A DNA stretch of 64,000 nt, taken from NCBI GenBank assembly GCA_965218865.1, contig CBDCME010000027.1, forward strand, positions 81,783 through 145,782. Reading direction: 5' to 3'. Positions 8,268 through 17,966 of this stretch are shown here, piece by piece (position 1 is the stretch's first letter; each line of letters opens with the position of its first letter). A program made the position numbers and the translations under genes. Source of the stretch: CBDCME01 sp965218865 (GTDB lineage Bacteria; Pseudomonadota; Alphaproteobacteria; JAAXGF01). The notes below the pieces were generated by a model. That model saw nothing but the letters and a program-made list of their open reading frames with translations, made no database searches and had not been told where the DNA came from.

Positions 8268-9353
8268 CTAGTCCCCGCGGTTCCGCAGCAGGCCGGCTAC
8301 GGCCACGCATTCGAGGCCGAACGGCAGGTAACCCGCATAACCGAGAACAGGCATCTCGAAGACCTGGAAGCGATGCACGAACGGCACCGAGTATTGCCAG
8401 TACGCGAGGCTGTTATAGTTCCACATTTCCCAGAAGAAACCACAGATCAGCGCCGCTAGCGCGGGAACCACGACCGGCCGCCAGTCCCCGTGTTTCAGGG
8501 CGGAAAAGACCGTTTCCTGGCCCACGATCGCCTGGATCGAGACGATGATCAACAAAGGGGCGATCCACAGCAGTGGAAACAGGTAGTCGGGCCATACGCC
8601 GATCCCCGCGAGAGCCGTCGCCACGAAAATCAACACGGTCCAGCCCAACCGTACGTGATGCCGGACCTCCAGCGGAAAGAACCCGGTGAGGGACTGAAAC
8701 CGGTTCGGAAAGGATTTGAGGAATTCGGCGGTCCCTATCACGGCCGGCAGCACGGTGGAAAAGGAAAGGGTCGCGATCAAGAAGTACCGCCACGGGCCGA
8801 AATCCTCGATACCCAGATAGTGCCAGTTCTGGACGAAACGGTTCAGGTATTCGAAACACCACCAGAACGCCGCGCCGAGGGGGAAAAGGGCGGTGAAGAA
8901 ACCGGGCCGGCTTAACATTGAGCAACGACCGGTTCGAACCATCGTCAGCCCATTAACGACGAGAATATAGCCTGCCCACAGGAAGAAGAAGGAATAGGCC
9001 TGGACAGCGCCAAACCAGGGGAAGCGGTTCCACGCCAGAATCCACGAGACGAATGTGACCCCGGCCCCTAGCCAGCCCCACCAAGGAAACGGCCAGCGCC
9101 ATGGCGCCGGTGCGCCGGATTCCGCGGCACGCGCGAGCCTGACCAGGAACGGTAGGCAAACGGAGGCAACGGTCACGCCGACGATGAGGAGCGCGGTCCA
9201 AGAGAATGGCGCATGCTCGACGTAGAGCGTTCTCGGCGGAAACTCCATATAGGGAGCGATGGGCATGCCCCATGCGAACACGCCGCCGATCGGGGCACCG
9301 ATCAGTAGAGTGGCCCCCATGCCGCCGATGAGTGCGCCTTTCCTTTCCCACAT
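8268..9353 (-). CDS. Multi-pass integral membrane protein, unknown function
   Basis: I chose the ATG at 9353 (MWERKGALIGGMGATLLIG), because the longer frame adds a basic stretch without membrane character. About 361 residues with roughly nine to ten hydrophobic segments, rich in Trp, Phe and Pro (for example WPFPWWGWLGAGVTFVSWIL and FFLWAGYILVVNGLTMV). The C-terminal part has WEMWNYNSLAYWQYSVPF near the last helix. No transporter or enzyme signature was recognised. It faces the preceding gene. Confidence 0.65.
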   Translation of the reverse strand: MWERKGALIGGMGATLLIGAPIGGVFAWGMPIAPYMEFPPRTLYVEHAPFSWTALLIVGVTVASVCLPFLVRLARAAESGAPAPWRWPFPWWGWLGAGVTFVSWILAWNRFPWFGAVQAYSFFFLWAGYILVVNGLTMVRTGRCSMLSRPGFFTALFPLGAAFWWCFEYLNRFVQNWHYLGIEDFGPWRYFLIATLSFSTVLPAVIGTAEFLKSFPNRFQSLTGFFPLEVRHHVRLGWTVLIFVATALAGIGVWPDYLFPLLWIAPLLIIVSIQAIVGQETVFSALKHGDWRPVVVPALAALICGFFWEMWNYNSLAYWQYSVPFVHRFQVFEMPVLGYAGYLPFGLECVAVAGLLRNRGD

Positions 9354-9650
9354 GGGGTGAGCGTACACCCTGGCGTTCCGGCACACCAACCGATGTGCCT
9401 TCCTCCGCCTGGCGTAAAATAAAGACAAACTGCGGCGCCCACACCGACGATCGAATTTCCCTCGAACAAACCGCCGAGAGCCGATTCGACTTTAGAATTT
9501 CTCGCGGCGCACGAGGCGATCGGCGGACAGAATGGTTATCGTCGCACGCTTCCAGCCGGCGCGTTTTCTTGCCCTCATTCCAATAAATCGGCAACGCCCA
9601 GCGCCGCGCCGCTTGCTGGACAATCGTTCGTTCATTAGTGTGCGCCGACC
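9354..9650. other. Divergent intergenic region, no gene seen
   Basis: About 300 bases between a minus-strand membrane protein and the plus-strand gene at 9651; promoters for both should lie here. The last 40 bases (from about 9610) are part of the segment duplicated at 7240. Confidence 0.45.
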
Positions 9651-11072
9651 ATGAAACGTCTCGCCTTTATGATTGCGTGTTTGTTTGCCGCCCTTTCGGC
9701 GAGTGGCGAGGAGCCCCTACCCCGCTACGGCAATGAATTGGATTGCGGGGTCTGCTCGGTGATGGAGATCGATCGGCTGACGGCCTTGCTCGGAGACGAG
9801 GCGCTCAGGGAATTGGTATGCCGGCTGTCCTCCGAACGCTACACACTGAGGACTCTGAGTTCCGCGCTGGGCATGCCCCAGGGGCAGGTATTGCGGCGGA
9901 TCAATACGCTGCGGGGATGGGGATTGGTGCGGATGGTTCGGTTGGATTCGGCGAATACGATCGTCGAACCGATTCCGGGCGGCGGCGAACAGACTCTGCG
10001 GCGGTGGGCGTACAAATATTGCCCTCAAGGCGACGCCTGCGGGATACCGGGCGCGAATGTGGAAGAAACTCGGCCTACGGAGAAAGCGCTCGGTGGTGGC
10101 GTGGCTTCGTCGTTCGCCAGCGGCGGGCTGAAGGGCAAATTGGTCACCGTTTTCGGCGGCAGCGGTTTTATCGGGCGTGAGCTGGTGAAACGATTGATCA
10201 CCGCGGGTGCCCGGGTCCGCGTGGCCTCGCGAAAACCTCACCCGGGGCGGACCCCTAGGGGGCTGGGCAAGGACAGTCAGATCGAGCTGATGGCCGTGAA
10301 CATCCGCGACGAGGCGAAAATCAAGGAAGCCGTCGCGGGTGCCCATATGGTGGTCAACCTGATCGGAATCCTGAACGAATCGGACGAGCAAGAATTTGGG
10401 GCCATTCATGTCGACGGCGCCCGCGCGATCGCCAAGGCCGCGGCGGAGGCGAAGGCCGAGCGGTTCGTGCAGGTTTCCTCGATCGCCGCTAATTCCTTGT
10501 CCCCATCCCATTACGCTCAGTCCAAGTCGGCCGGAGAAGGCGCCGTGGAGGACGAATTCGAGGGTCTCACGATCGTGCGTCCCAGTGTCGTCTTCGGCCC
10601 CGAGGACGGTTTCTTCAACCGTCTGGCATCGCTCTCGCGGCATACCCCGTTTCTGCCCCTGTTGGGAGGTGGCAAGACACGTTATCAGCCTGTCTACGTC
10701 GGCGACGTCGGCGCGGCCATCATCCGCATCCTGGAAGATCCGGGAACAAAAAATCATACCTACGAATTGGGCGGACCCCGGAAGATGACCATGCGCGAAG
10801 TCTTTTCCCTCGTGTCGAAGGAGTCGGGCCACCCGAGGCCGCTCGTGTCGCTCCCGATGTGGGTCGCCAATATCCCGGCCGAAATCCTTCAAAGGTTGCC
10901 GAACCCGTTGATTACGCGGGATTCCCTGAAACTGCTCGGGCGCGACGCCGTCGTCGGTCCCGGCGCCCTCGGCCTGGAGGATCTGGGCATCACGCCCACA
11001 CCGTTCGAGGACGTGGTGCCGAAGTATCTCGGGCGCGACCACCGCGGCGACAAGTTCGCGCCGGAATATTGA
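9651..11072 (+). CDS. Chimeric protein: signal-like head, winged-helix domain and NDUFA9-like NAD(P)-binding domain
   Basis: 473 residues. Residues 1-45 resemble a secretion signal plus CGVCSVMEIDRLTA. Residues about 46-130 look like an ArsR-type winged helix (GDEALRELVCRL, LRTLSSALGMPQGQVLRRIN). Residues about 158-473 are an atypical SDR of the complex I NDUFA9 type: VTVFGGSGFIGRELVKRL (glycine-rich NAD(P) loop), VVNLIGILNE, YAQSKSAGE, IVRPSVVFGPEDGFFNRLA and YQPVYVGDVGAAI. NDUFA9-like proteins normally begin just before the nucleotide loop, so this head is unusual. The signal-like start is inconsistent with a cytosolic HTH and enzyme; translation may really start internally. Confidence 0.75.
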   Translation: MKRLAFMIACLFAALSASGEEPLPRYGNELDCGVCSVMEIDRLTALLGDEALRELVCRLSSERYTLRTLSSALGMPQGQVLRRINTLRGWGLVRMVRLDSANTIVEPIPGGGEQTLRRWAYKYCPQGDACGIPGANVEETRPTEKALGGGVASSFASGGLKGKLVTVFGGSGFIGRELVKRLITAGARVRVASRKPHPGRTPRGLGKDSQIELMAVNIRDEAKIKEAVAGAHMVVNLIGILNESDEQEFGAIHVDGARAIAKAAAEAKAERFVQVSSIAANSLSPSHYAQSKSAGEGAVEDEFEGLTIVRPSVVFGPEDGFFNRLASLSRHTPFLPLLGGGKTRYQPVYVGDVGAAIIRILEDPGTKNHTYELGGPRKMTMREVFSLVSKESGHPRPLVSLPMWVANIPAEILQRLPNPLITRDSLKLLGRDAVVGPGALGLEDLGITPTPFEDVVPKYLGRDHRGDKFAPEY

Positions 11073-11110
11073 CGCGGCGCATTGGCGCCGAGAACCAAGG
11101 TTCGATTGTT

Positions 11111-11531
11111 TTGTCGGGAGAAGACGATAAAAACGGACACCAACCGATAATCGTATTCGATACCGACTGCGTTCTTTGCAGCGGGATGGTGGCCTTCGTC
11201 CTGGCACATGAGCGCGACAAGACTCTGCGCTTCGCTGGCGCTTGGTCGGAGAAAGGGCTCGAGCTTGCCGCGAGGTACGGCTTCACGAAATCCGATCTGG
11301 ACGAAACCTTTCTGGTCATCTCCGAGGATCGGGCGCTCGCGAGATCGGATGCCGGATTCGAGATTCTGCGGCACCTCCGGGCGCCGTGGCGCTGGCTCAC
11401 GCTTGGTGCCGCGGGCGATACGCGATTCGATCTACAGCTACGTCGCCCTCCGGCGCTATCGCTGGTTTGGGCGGAAACAGAGTTGTGTCCTCGTGCCGCC
11501 GCGCGAACGCCATCGTTTCATAGGTGACTGA
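11111..11531 (+). pseudogene. DCC-family (DUF393) thiol-disulfide oxidoreductase, frameshifted
   Basis: Probable TTG start at 11111. The first part reads IIVFDTDCVLCSGMVAFVL, the DxDCxLC signature of the DCC family, and continues to LRHLRAPWRWLTL. Near 11402-11408 the frame shifts; the normal C-terminus (PRAIRDSIYSYVALRRYRWF) is found in another frame and ends at 11531. The redox motif is intact but the conserved tail is displaced. It lies between the NDUFA9-like gene and the DUF4166 remnant. Confidence 0.82.
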
Positions 11532-12156
11532 CCGCGTTCCTATCCTGGTTGCCTCGCCTGGACATCGTGGGATCCCTCTTGCCAATAGCGCGACCCTTGA
11601 GACGCATCGCGGAATCGTTTCAGTCGTTGGGGACCGACCGAGGCGGCATGGTCGTCGCGGTCACCGGCCTCGCGGCCACGATGAAACGGACGCTGCGCAC
11701 GCACTTGGACGTTGATCGCCGAGGTCGCCGTGGCCCCTCCATTCCGGCGCTCCCGGCATACCTATTGACCAACAAGATTCACCGCACCCCAGAGGGTGCC
11801 AGACCCTGTGTTGGGGAGGTCACCCTCCCCGAGATCGAGGAGGCGCTGACACCTTTGCGTGTTCGGACCCATTCGCGGGAGCGCGACGCCCCCGGGTTGT
11901 TCGAACGCGCGCTTGGCGATGAATTCAGCCGCCTGGAAATGCCGATTCGGGCGCTGCACAGCGGTGCGATCGATCCGTCTTCGCGGGAGAAGCGGCTGTC
12001 AAGCGCGGAGGCACAATCCTCTCCCGCGTCATCGGCCGAATCATTGGTTTTCCGCCCGCCGCCGAATGGATTCCGGTAGGGGTGGAAATCGACGTTCGCG
12101 GGTCCAGTGAATGCTGGACTCGCCGATTCGGAGACCAAATCTTCCGATCGCACCTA

Positions 12157-13325
12157 ATACCAACCGCCCTTAACATTGACTTGTGCGAGCCCACGCTCTG
12201 AGGCCGATGGACATGATCTTCCAAGGTTGGTCGGTCAGGTTGTTCCAGGCTTGGCAAGAGGCCTCGACGATGGCTTCATAGGAGTCGAAGACACGATTGG
12301 AGAGCCAGTTCTGGCGGAGGTATTGCCAGACATTTTCGGCGGGATTGAGCTCCGGGGACTTGGGTGGCAAAGGCACGAGGGAGATGTTCTCCGGGATGCC
12401 GAGTTTGGCAGTGGTGTGCCATGCGGCTTGGTCGAGCAGCACGACGGCATGGGCGTTTGGGGCAACGGCCCGGCTGATTTCCTCGAGATGCAGGTCCATG
12501 GCTTCAGTATTGGCGCGCGGCATGACCAGCGCCGCGCCCTCACCGCGCTCGGGGCAGATGGCGCCGAAGAGATACGCCGAAGAGGTCCGTAGGTCCTTGA
12601 CCTGGCGCGGGCGCGATCCCTTTGGGGCCCACTGGCGCACCAGGCTGTTCTTCTGGCCGACGCGCATTTCATCTTGAAACCAAGCCTCGATGGGCGTGTC
12701 CGGTGGCTGTGCCGCTACGATTTTCGCCAAGTGTTCGGGAAAACTTTTTTTTAAATTCCTCCTGTGCCCGCGCATCCTGGCCGACGTGGCGCGGGCGCGC
12801 GGAAATATGCGAGAACCCGAGCGCGGCCAGCAGCTTGCCGACGCTCCGCTCGTGATAGTCCACGCCGAAGCGCGTTCGGATCAGTTGCTTGAGATCGATG
12901 CAGCGCCAGCGCACGACCCCATCCCGTTCGGGATCGGGACCGGCCTCGATAGCCCGCGAAAGCGCCGCCATTTGCGACGGCGTCAACCGACGCAACGCCC
13001 CGTTCGGCTTGCGGTCGATCAGACCGGCCGGACCTCCCGCGTTGAACCGGTGAACCCAGTCCCGCAACGTCTGCCGATCCATGCCGCCAATACCCGCCGC
13101 GCACGCTCGATCCATCCCATCGTAGATGGCCGCCATCGACAAAAGCCGTCGCGCCTGGTTCCCATCATCGCTCCGTGCCGCAAGAACACGGACTCTTTCA
13201 GCATCAAAGTCGTTTCGCAAAGGAATCGTTGGCATTGAACACACTCCCTTGTTGCCAACAACCTTGAATCACACAAAACCTAGCGTGTAAACCTTTGCGC
13301 GAGTCAAACTCTGGGGCGGTTGGTA
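12157..13325 (-). mobile_element. IS630-family insertion sequence, copy 2 (1169 bp)
   Basis: Same ends and length as copy 1, inserted at TA (left ...caccTA, right TAagtcg). It has the A8 tract, so the transposase is in two frames. It lies inside the DUF4166 pseudogene. Confidence 0.93.
12170..13244 (-). CDS. IS630 transposase, two frames (A8 form)
   Basis: Essentially identical to copy 1: N-terminal frame 13244 to 12669 and DDE frame 12775 to 12170, overlapping at the A8 tract. One visible change is EAWFQDEMRVG instead of EVWFQDEMRVG. Catalytic motifs DEM, LLDQAAWH and NPAENVWQYL are present. Confidence 0.85.
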
Positions 13326-13653
13326 TAAGTCGCCGGGAACGCGATGGCGGAACCATCGTTCGGGAACGTTTCGGACTTCCCTCATGCGCTATCAGGTTGC
13401 GACCCGACGAGAACGGCCTCGATTATCCCCTTGATTCGGCACGGTTTGGTCCGATCCCCCTGCCCCACTTTCTGGTGCCGAAAAGCGAAACCCGAGAGAG
13501 CGTGGACCGGCATGGCCGGTTCCAGTTCTCGGTCCGAGTCTCCGTTTTCGGTGCCGGAATGATCGTTCACTATAGGGGTTGGCTGAAACCGGCCGACCCA
13601 TCGTGACGCGGCGCGGCTTGCTGGGGTTTCTTTGACACTCTAGGCTCCGGCGG

Positions 13654-14553
13654 ATGAATTTCCCGAGAACCCTGCTGCCAGCGCTCGTCGTCGCCACCAC
13701 GGCGGCGGCGTGGGGCGCTTGGTGGATCCCGTTGCGGACGATCGAGAAGAGCGGCCTAACCGGAGATTGGGCGACGTTCGCCGTTTACGCCGTGGGGACG
13801 ATGATTCTGCTCCCAGTCGTGTGTTTCCGGAGCCGGTTTTTTATCTCCGGGGGTCTGCCCTTGCTGGCGGTCGGTGTATTTTTTGGCGCCGCCCTGGCAA
13901 CTTGGAGCCATGGCCTCATCACCGGCGACGTGGTGAGGGTGACGCTGTTGTTCTACCTGGCGCCGATATGGGGCACCTTGCTCGCCATCACGGTTTTGAA
14001 AGAATCGATGAACCTCCCGCGCGGACTTTCGATCGTCCTCGGCTTGAGCGGTGCGGCCGCGGTCCTCGGCCTCGAGGGAGGCTTGCCGATACCCCGCTCC
14101 GAAGGCGATTGGATGGGTGTGGTGGCCGGGATCTCGTTCGCGCTCTCGGCGACCTTCGCCCGCAAGTCGCCGGAGCTTGGCGGGTTCGAAAAGACCTTCG
14201 CCGCCTTCGTCGTGGCGGCGCTATTGGCGGCCTGTTTCGCCGTGTTTTTTCCGGTCGCGGGCGCGGCGGCGACCACCGGCGGGGTAATGGCGGCGCTTCC
14301 GCTCTTGGTGACCGCGACCCTGTTATGGTTGCTTCCGATCACCTGGGCGCTGCTTTGGGGCGCCGCCCATCTCGATCCCGGCCGGGTTTCGATCCTACTG
14401 ATGTTGGAGGTGGTGTCGGCGGCGGTGACCGCGACGGCGCTGACCGACGAACCCTTCGGCTGGCGCGGCTTCACGGGGTGCGTGTTGATCATCGCGGCCG
14501 GAACCGTCGAGGCCATCGACCAGATACGCCGCCCGGCGCGAACGCCGTCATGA
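13654..14553 (+). CDS. EamA/DMT-family transporter, copy 1
   Basis: 299 residues with about ten hydrophobic segments, as expected for two EamA repeats of five helices. The start MNFPRTLLPALVVATTAAAW is followed by GAWWIPLRTIEKSGL; the second half shows FALSATFARKSPELGGFEKTF and a C-terminal region DEPFGWRGFTGCVLIIAAG. It probably exports a small metabolite across the inner membrane; the substrate is unknown. The stop overlaps a vestigial mazG start (ATGA), a trace of tandem duplication with the next gene. Confidence 0.88.
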   Translation: MNFPRTLLPALVVATTAAAWGAWWIPLRTIEKSGLTGDWATFAVYAVGTMILLPVVCFRSRFFISGGLPLLAVGVFFGAALATWSHGLITGDVVRVTLLFYLAPIWGTLLAITVLKESMNLPRGLSIVLGLSGAAAVLGLEGGLPIPRSEGDWMGVVAGISFALSATFARKSPELGGFEKTFAAFVVAALLAACFAVFFPVAGAAATTGGVMAALPLLVTATLLWLLPITWALLWGAAHLDPGRVSILLMLEVVSAAVTATALTDEPFGWRGFTGCVLIIAAGTVEAIDQIRRPARTPS

Positions 14554-14625
14554 GCCCGATCGAACGACGGCTCGCGATCATGGCGCGGCTTGCTGGGATT
14601 TCGTCCACGCACTAGGCTCCCGAGG

Positions 14626-15522
14626 ATGACATTTCCGAGCACTCTCCTTCCATCGCTCGTTGTCGCCACCACGGCGGCGGCATGGGGAGCTTGGTGGATT
14701 CCGTTGCGGGGCATCGACGACGCCGGGCTGACCGGGCAATGGTCTACGTTCGCGGTGTACGCCGTGGGCACGGTGGTGATGCTCCCGGTCGCGAATTTTC
14801 GCTTTGCGCATTTTGTCGCGGGAGGCTGGCGTCTCATCGCGGTGGGCGGATTTTTCGCCGGCATGCTGGCGAGTTGGAGCTATGGCCTCATCATCGGCGA
14901 TGTCGTGCGAGTCACACTGCTGTTTTACCTCGCGCCGATTTGGGGCACCCTGCTGGCGATTTTCGTTCTCAGGGAGAAACTCAATTTTTTACGCACGATT
15001 TCGATTTTGCTGGGAATGACGGGCGCGGCGACCGTGCTCGGGGTCGAGGGCGGTTTGCCAATCCCGCGTTCGGGCGGCGATTGGATGGGGCTGGCGGCCG
15101 GTGTGTCGTTCGCGTTGTCTGCCATGTTCGCGCACAAATCACCGGAGATCGGCGGTTTCGAGAAAACTTTCGTGGCCTTTTTCCTGGCGGCGGTGTTGAC
15201 GCTGGCGATCACGGCGATTGCGCCCCCGGGTACCGCCGCGGCACCGGATGACGTCATGAACGCGTTACCGTTGTTGGTCGCCGCCACCATACTGTGGCTT
15301 ATCCCCATCACCTGGGCCTGCCTGTGGGCGGCGGCGCGTCTCGATCCGGGGCGGATTTCGATCCTGCTCATGATGGAGGTGGTGTCCGCGGCCGTGACCG
15401 CGACGGCGCTGACCGACGAACCCTTCGGCTGGCGCGGCTTGATAGGGTGCGTGTTGATCATCGCCGCCGGAACCCTCGAGGCCATCGACCAGATGCGCCG
15501 CCCGGCGCGAACGCCGTCATGA
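14626..15522 (+). CDS. EamA/DMT-family transporter, copy 2
   Basis: 298 residues from the ATG at 14626 (MTFPSTLLPSLVVATTAAAW). The longer frame adds a few residues that belong to the duplicated mazG prefix, so I excluded them. Topology and motifs parallel copy 1 (GAWWIPLRGIDDAGL, FALSAMFAHKSPEIGGFEKTF, DEPFGWRGLIGCVLIIAAG). The stop overlaps the mazG start by four bases (ATGA), so the two were translationally coupled. Substrate unknown. Confidence 0.88.
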   Translation: MTFPSTLLPSLVVATTAAAWGAWWIPLRGIDDAGLTGQWSTFAVYAVGTVVMLPVANFRFAHFVAGGWRLIAVGGFFAGMLASWSYGLIIGDVVRVTLLFYLAPIWGTLLAIFVLREKLNFLRTISILLGMTGAATVLGVEGGLPIPRSGGDWMGLAAGVSFALSAMFAHKSPEIGGFEKTFVAFFLAAVLTLAITAIAPPGTAAAPDDVMNALPLLVAATILWLIPITWACLWAAARLDPGRISILLMMEVVSAAVTATALTDEPFGWRGLIGCVLIIAAGTLEAIDQMRRPARTPS

Positions 15523-16313
15523 GTCCGATCGAACGACTGCTCGCGATCATGGCGCGCCTGCGCGACCCCGAAACGGGCTGTCCCTGGGACCTCGAACAGG
15601 ACTTCGACACGATCGTGCCGCATACGATCGAGGAAGCCTACGAGGTGGCGGAGACGATCGCTGAAAAGGATTGGCCGGGGTTGCGCGACGAACTCGGCGA
15701 TCTGTTGTTCCAGGTCGTCTTCTACGCCCAGATGGCCAGCGAGAGAGGCCTTTTCGACTTCGTCGACGTGGTCACGGCGATTGCCGACAAGATGGAACGC
15801 CGCCACCCCCACGTCTTCGGAACGGCCAAGGTCGAATCGGCGGCGGCGCAAACCCGCGCCTGGGAGGCCGAAAAGGCGGCCAAGCGCCGGGTCAAGGCGA
15901 TTGCCCCGCCCGCGAGCGCTCTCGACGGTGTTGCGCGTGGCCTGCCCGCGTTGACTCGGGCTCTCAAGTTGCAAGCCCGGGCAGCCCGCGTCGGTTTTGA
16001 TTGGCCCGAGGTGGCGCCGGTGCTGGCGAAGATCTAGGAAGAGATCGAAGAGCTGCGGGCGGAGCTCCGGGTTAAGCGCGACCCGGAGCGCTTGTCCGAC
16101 GAGCTCGGCGACCTCTTGTTCGCCTGTGCCAATCTCGCCCGTCATCTTGACTTGGACGCCGAGACCGCCTTGCGGCTTGGAAACGCAAAATTCGAACGGC
16201 GATTCCGTCGGATCGAGGCGTGGCTCGAGGCTCAAGGCCGCGACCCGGAAGACTCCTCCCTGGAGGAAATGGAGCGCCTTTGGACCCGGGTGAAATGCGA
16301 GGAAACCGGCTGA
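15519..16313 (+). pseudogene. mazG: Nucleoside triphosphate pyrophosphohydrolase with in-frame amber stop
   Basis: Starts at ATG 15519, overlapping the EamA stop. Both MazG halves are readable in one frame. The first has CPWDLEQDFDTIVPHTIEEAYE (EExxE metal site) and ELGDLLFQVVFYAQM; the second has DELGDLLFACANLARHL. Between them a TAG stop at 16035-16037 interrupts VLAKI-stop-EEIEELRAEL, where a Glu or similar codon is expected. Total length is about 264 codons, normal for MazG. The enzyme hydrolyses NTPs and lowers ppGpp-related stress. A single G-to-T change would explain the break; suppression cannot be excluded. Confidence 0.9.
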
Positions 16314-16344
16314 GGAGCGGGATTCGCGGTGTCCCTAACAGTCT

Positions 16345-17679
16345 GTTCGAAAACTCGCGGCGCCGACCCTCTCCCCCCCCCTCCCGGCCATTGAGCAAGG
16401 GCAAAATGAGAGGTGGTCACGCTGCCGGAGTGAGGCGGCGTTGGGCTTTTTTTGAGCATGGGATGGATCGAAGAGGGTTTGATTTCTGAGCATGGCGCAG
16501 GCGACGGCAAGCAGTCTATCGGCGACGGTTCTCAGCGCTCTGGCGTGGCCGTGTCCCCGGGCCCTAAGGGCGGCATAGCGTTGGCGGCTGATGGGATCGT
16601 GTTGGATGGCGACGCGGGCCCAGTGGTAAAGGGCGGTTCGCAGCCGAACGTGGCAGGCCTGACGCATGATGACGAGACAGCGTTTGCCGCTCCGGCGGGT
16701 AACGGGGGCGGCGCCGGACAAGGTGCGCAGGGCCTGGTAATTTCTTTCCCGCAGGGGCGTCGAGGCTTCTGCGAGCAGCGTGGCGAGGACGGTCCTCCCG
16801 ATTCCGGGCATGGAAAGCAGGATGTCCACGTCGCGCTGCTCGGATTTCTGCCCCGAGGCGCTGTCCTGTTGATCGGCGATGTGTCGGCAGAGGCCGTCGA
16901 TGCGGCTTCGGGCCTGCTTGACCTGGCGGTTGACCAGGCGCAAACGCTCGGCCAGGGAACCGATATGAGCGCAAGCGGCGGCGATAGTTCCCGGCGCGAC
17001 GGTGAGCGGCTTTTGGCGCAAGAGGCGCAACACTTCAGGCGCGTCGATTTTGCGGATGCGGTGGGTTTTCAGCAGTTCGGCAACGGTCTCGGTCCGGATG
17101 CGCCGCGCCTTCTCGGGAGTGGGCGCCTTCTTCCACAGGGCGAGAAACCACTCGCTGGCGACATCGTCGCTGACCTCCAAGGCCTGGGGATAATAGCGTC
17201 TCAACTGTTCGCGCAGGTGGTTGGCGAGGCGCACGCGCTCCTGGCCGAGGTCCTCGGCCCAGGCGCGAATATTCGCGCAGTTCGATGATGGCGGGAGCAT
17301 CGGCCTTCAAGCGACGAAAGCAATGGCCGTCGGTGCGCAAGGAATCGCCGAGGACATGGGCGTCGCGGCGGTCGTCCTTGGCGCCGGCGACGGTGAAACG
17401 ATCGCGAAAGCGGTCGAGCTGCTTGGGGTTGATACTGTGAATGGCGAAACCCCGCTCCAGCAAGGTATCGACGACCGCCCCATGCGGGACCTCGATGGAG
17501 ACGGCAATCCTCTCCGGCACACTGCCACTCTTTTTCGTCAGCCACGCGCACAACTCGGCCAGCCCTTCCCCGCTGTGGGCGAACGACCTTTCAACGACGA
17601 TGACGCCGTTACCATCAAGAAGGCAAACCTGGTGCCTCTCGGTCGCCCAGTCAATGCCAGCAAACCAATCAAAGTTCAT
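16345..17679 (-). CDS. IS110-family DEDD transposase, frameshifted
   Basis: ATG at 17679: MNFDWFAGIDWATERHQVCL, the RuvC-like start with the first Asp. It continues to IELREYSRL, then one extra G (CCTGGGCCGAGG) shifts the frame. The rest, AEDLGQERVRLANHLREQLR, is found in another frame and includes the transposase_20 helix-hairpin-helix region LLSMPGIGRTVLATLLAEA. The same frameshift is in copy 2. The C-terminus differs from copy 2 because of an A7 against A8 run. Confidence 0.85.
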
Positions 17680-17966
17680 CGCCTTTCTCCTCTCTTGCCT
17701 CGGACCGCCGCGACGCCGAACATTCCCTGTACTGGCGCTCGCAGGCGCAACTCCCCACCGGCTGTCCGCCGCGGCCGTCCCTCCGGGGCACGCGTCCCCC
17801 CCAGGTGCTCGAAACACAGGGAGCAATGGGTCGCTCCCAGAAGGCTCGTCCGATCCGAAAAAATGACACGATCAGATCTTCAGCTGACCGCATTTTGTGG
17901 ATAACGCTCCGCGTTACCCACAAAACAACAACCACATCAACTTTCTATGTTCGAGTGGTCAACTTA

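Larger units (their letters stand above)
11532..13606 (+). pseudogene. Saccharopine dehydrogenase-like/DUF4166 gene remnant, frameshifted and split by IS630
   Basis: Pieces of one protein lie in order: RIAESFQSLGTDRGGMVVAV and IPALPAYLLTNKI (C-terminal part of a saccharopine-dehydrogenase-like domain), then LFERALGDEFSRLEMPIRAL (start of DUF4166). Near 11970 the frame shifts to FAGEAAVKRGGTILSRVIGR, which runs to FGDQIFRSHL. IS630 copy 2 interrupts there; after it SRRERDGGTIVRERFGL leads to the conserved VHYRGWL end at 13606. The IS junction itself is in frame after removal of the element. At least one more shift lies near 11700, and the N-terminal half is not seen. Long dead. Confidence 0.82.
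13608..15560 (+). repeat. Tandem duplication of an EamA gene plus the first codons of mazG
   Basis: Two units of about 975 bp start at GCGCGGCTTGCTGGG (about 13608 and 14584). Each holds an upstream segment, an EamA gene and the start of mazG. After the first EamA gene the mazG prefix (ATGAGCCCGATCGAACGAC... to GGCGCG) runs directly into the upstream segment of unit 2. The copies have diverged clearly at the protein level, so the event is old. Confidence 0.85.

Noticed and set aside
9717..11207. Antisense open frame of 496 codons opposite the NDUFA9-like gene
   Set aside because: The sense strand encodes a clear NAD(P)-binding domain; the antisense product has none.
17815..17966. Possible MITE
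   Set aside because: The segment is part of the 5' region of both IS110 copies, so it is better explained as element-internal sequence.
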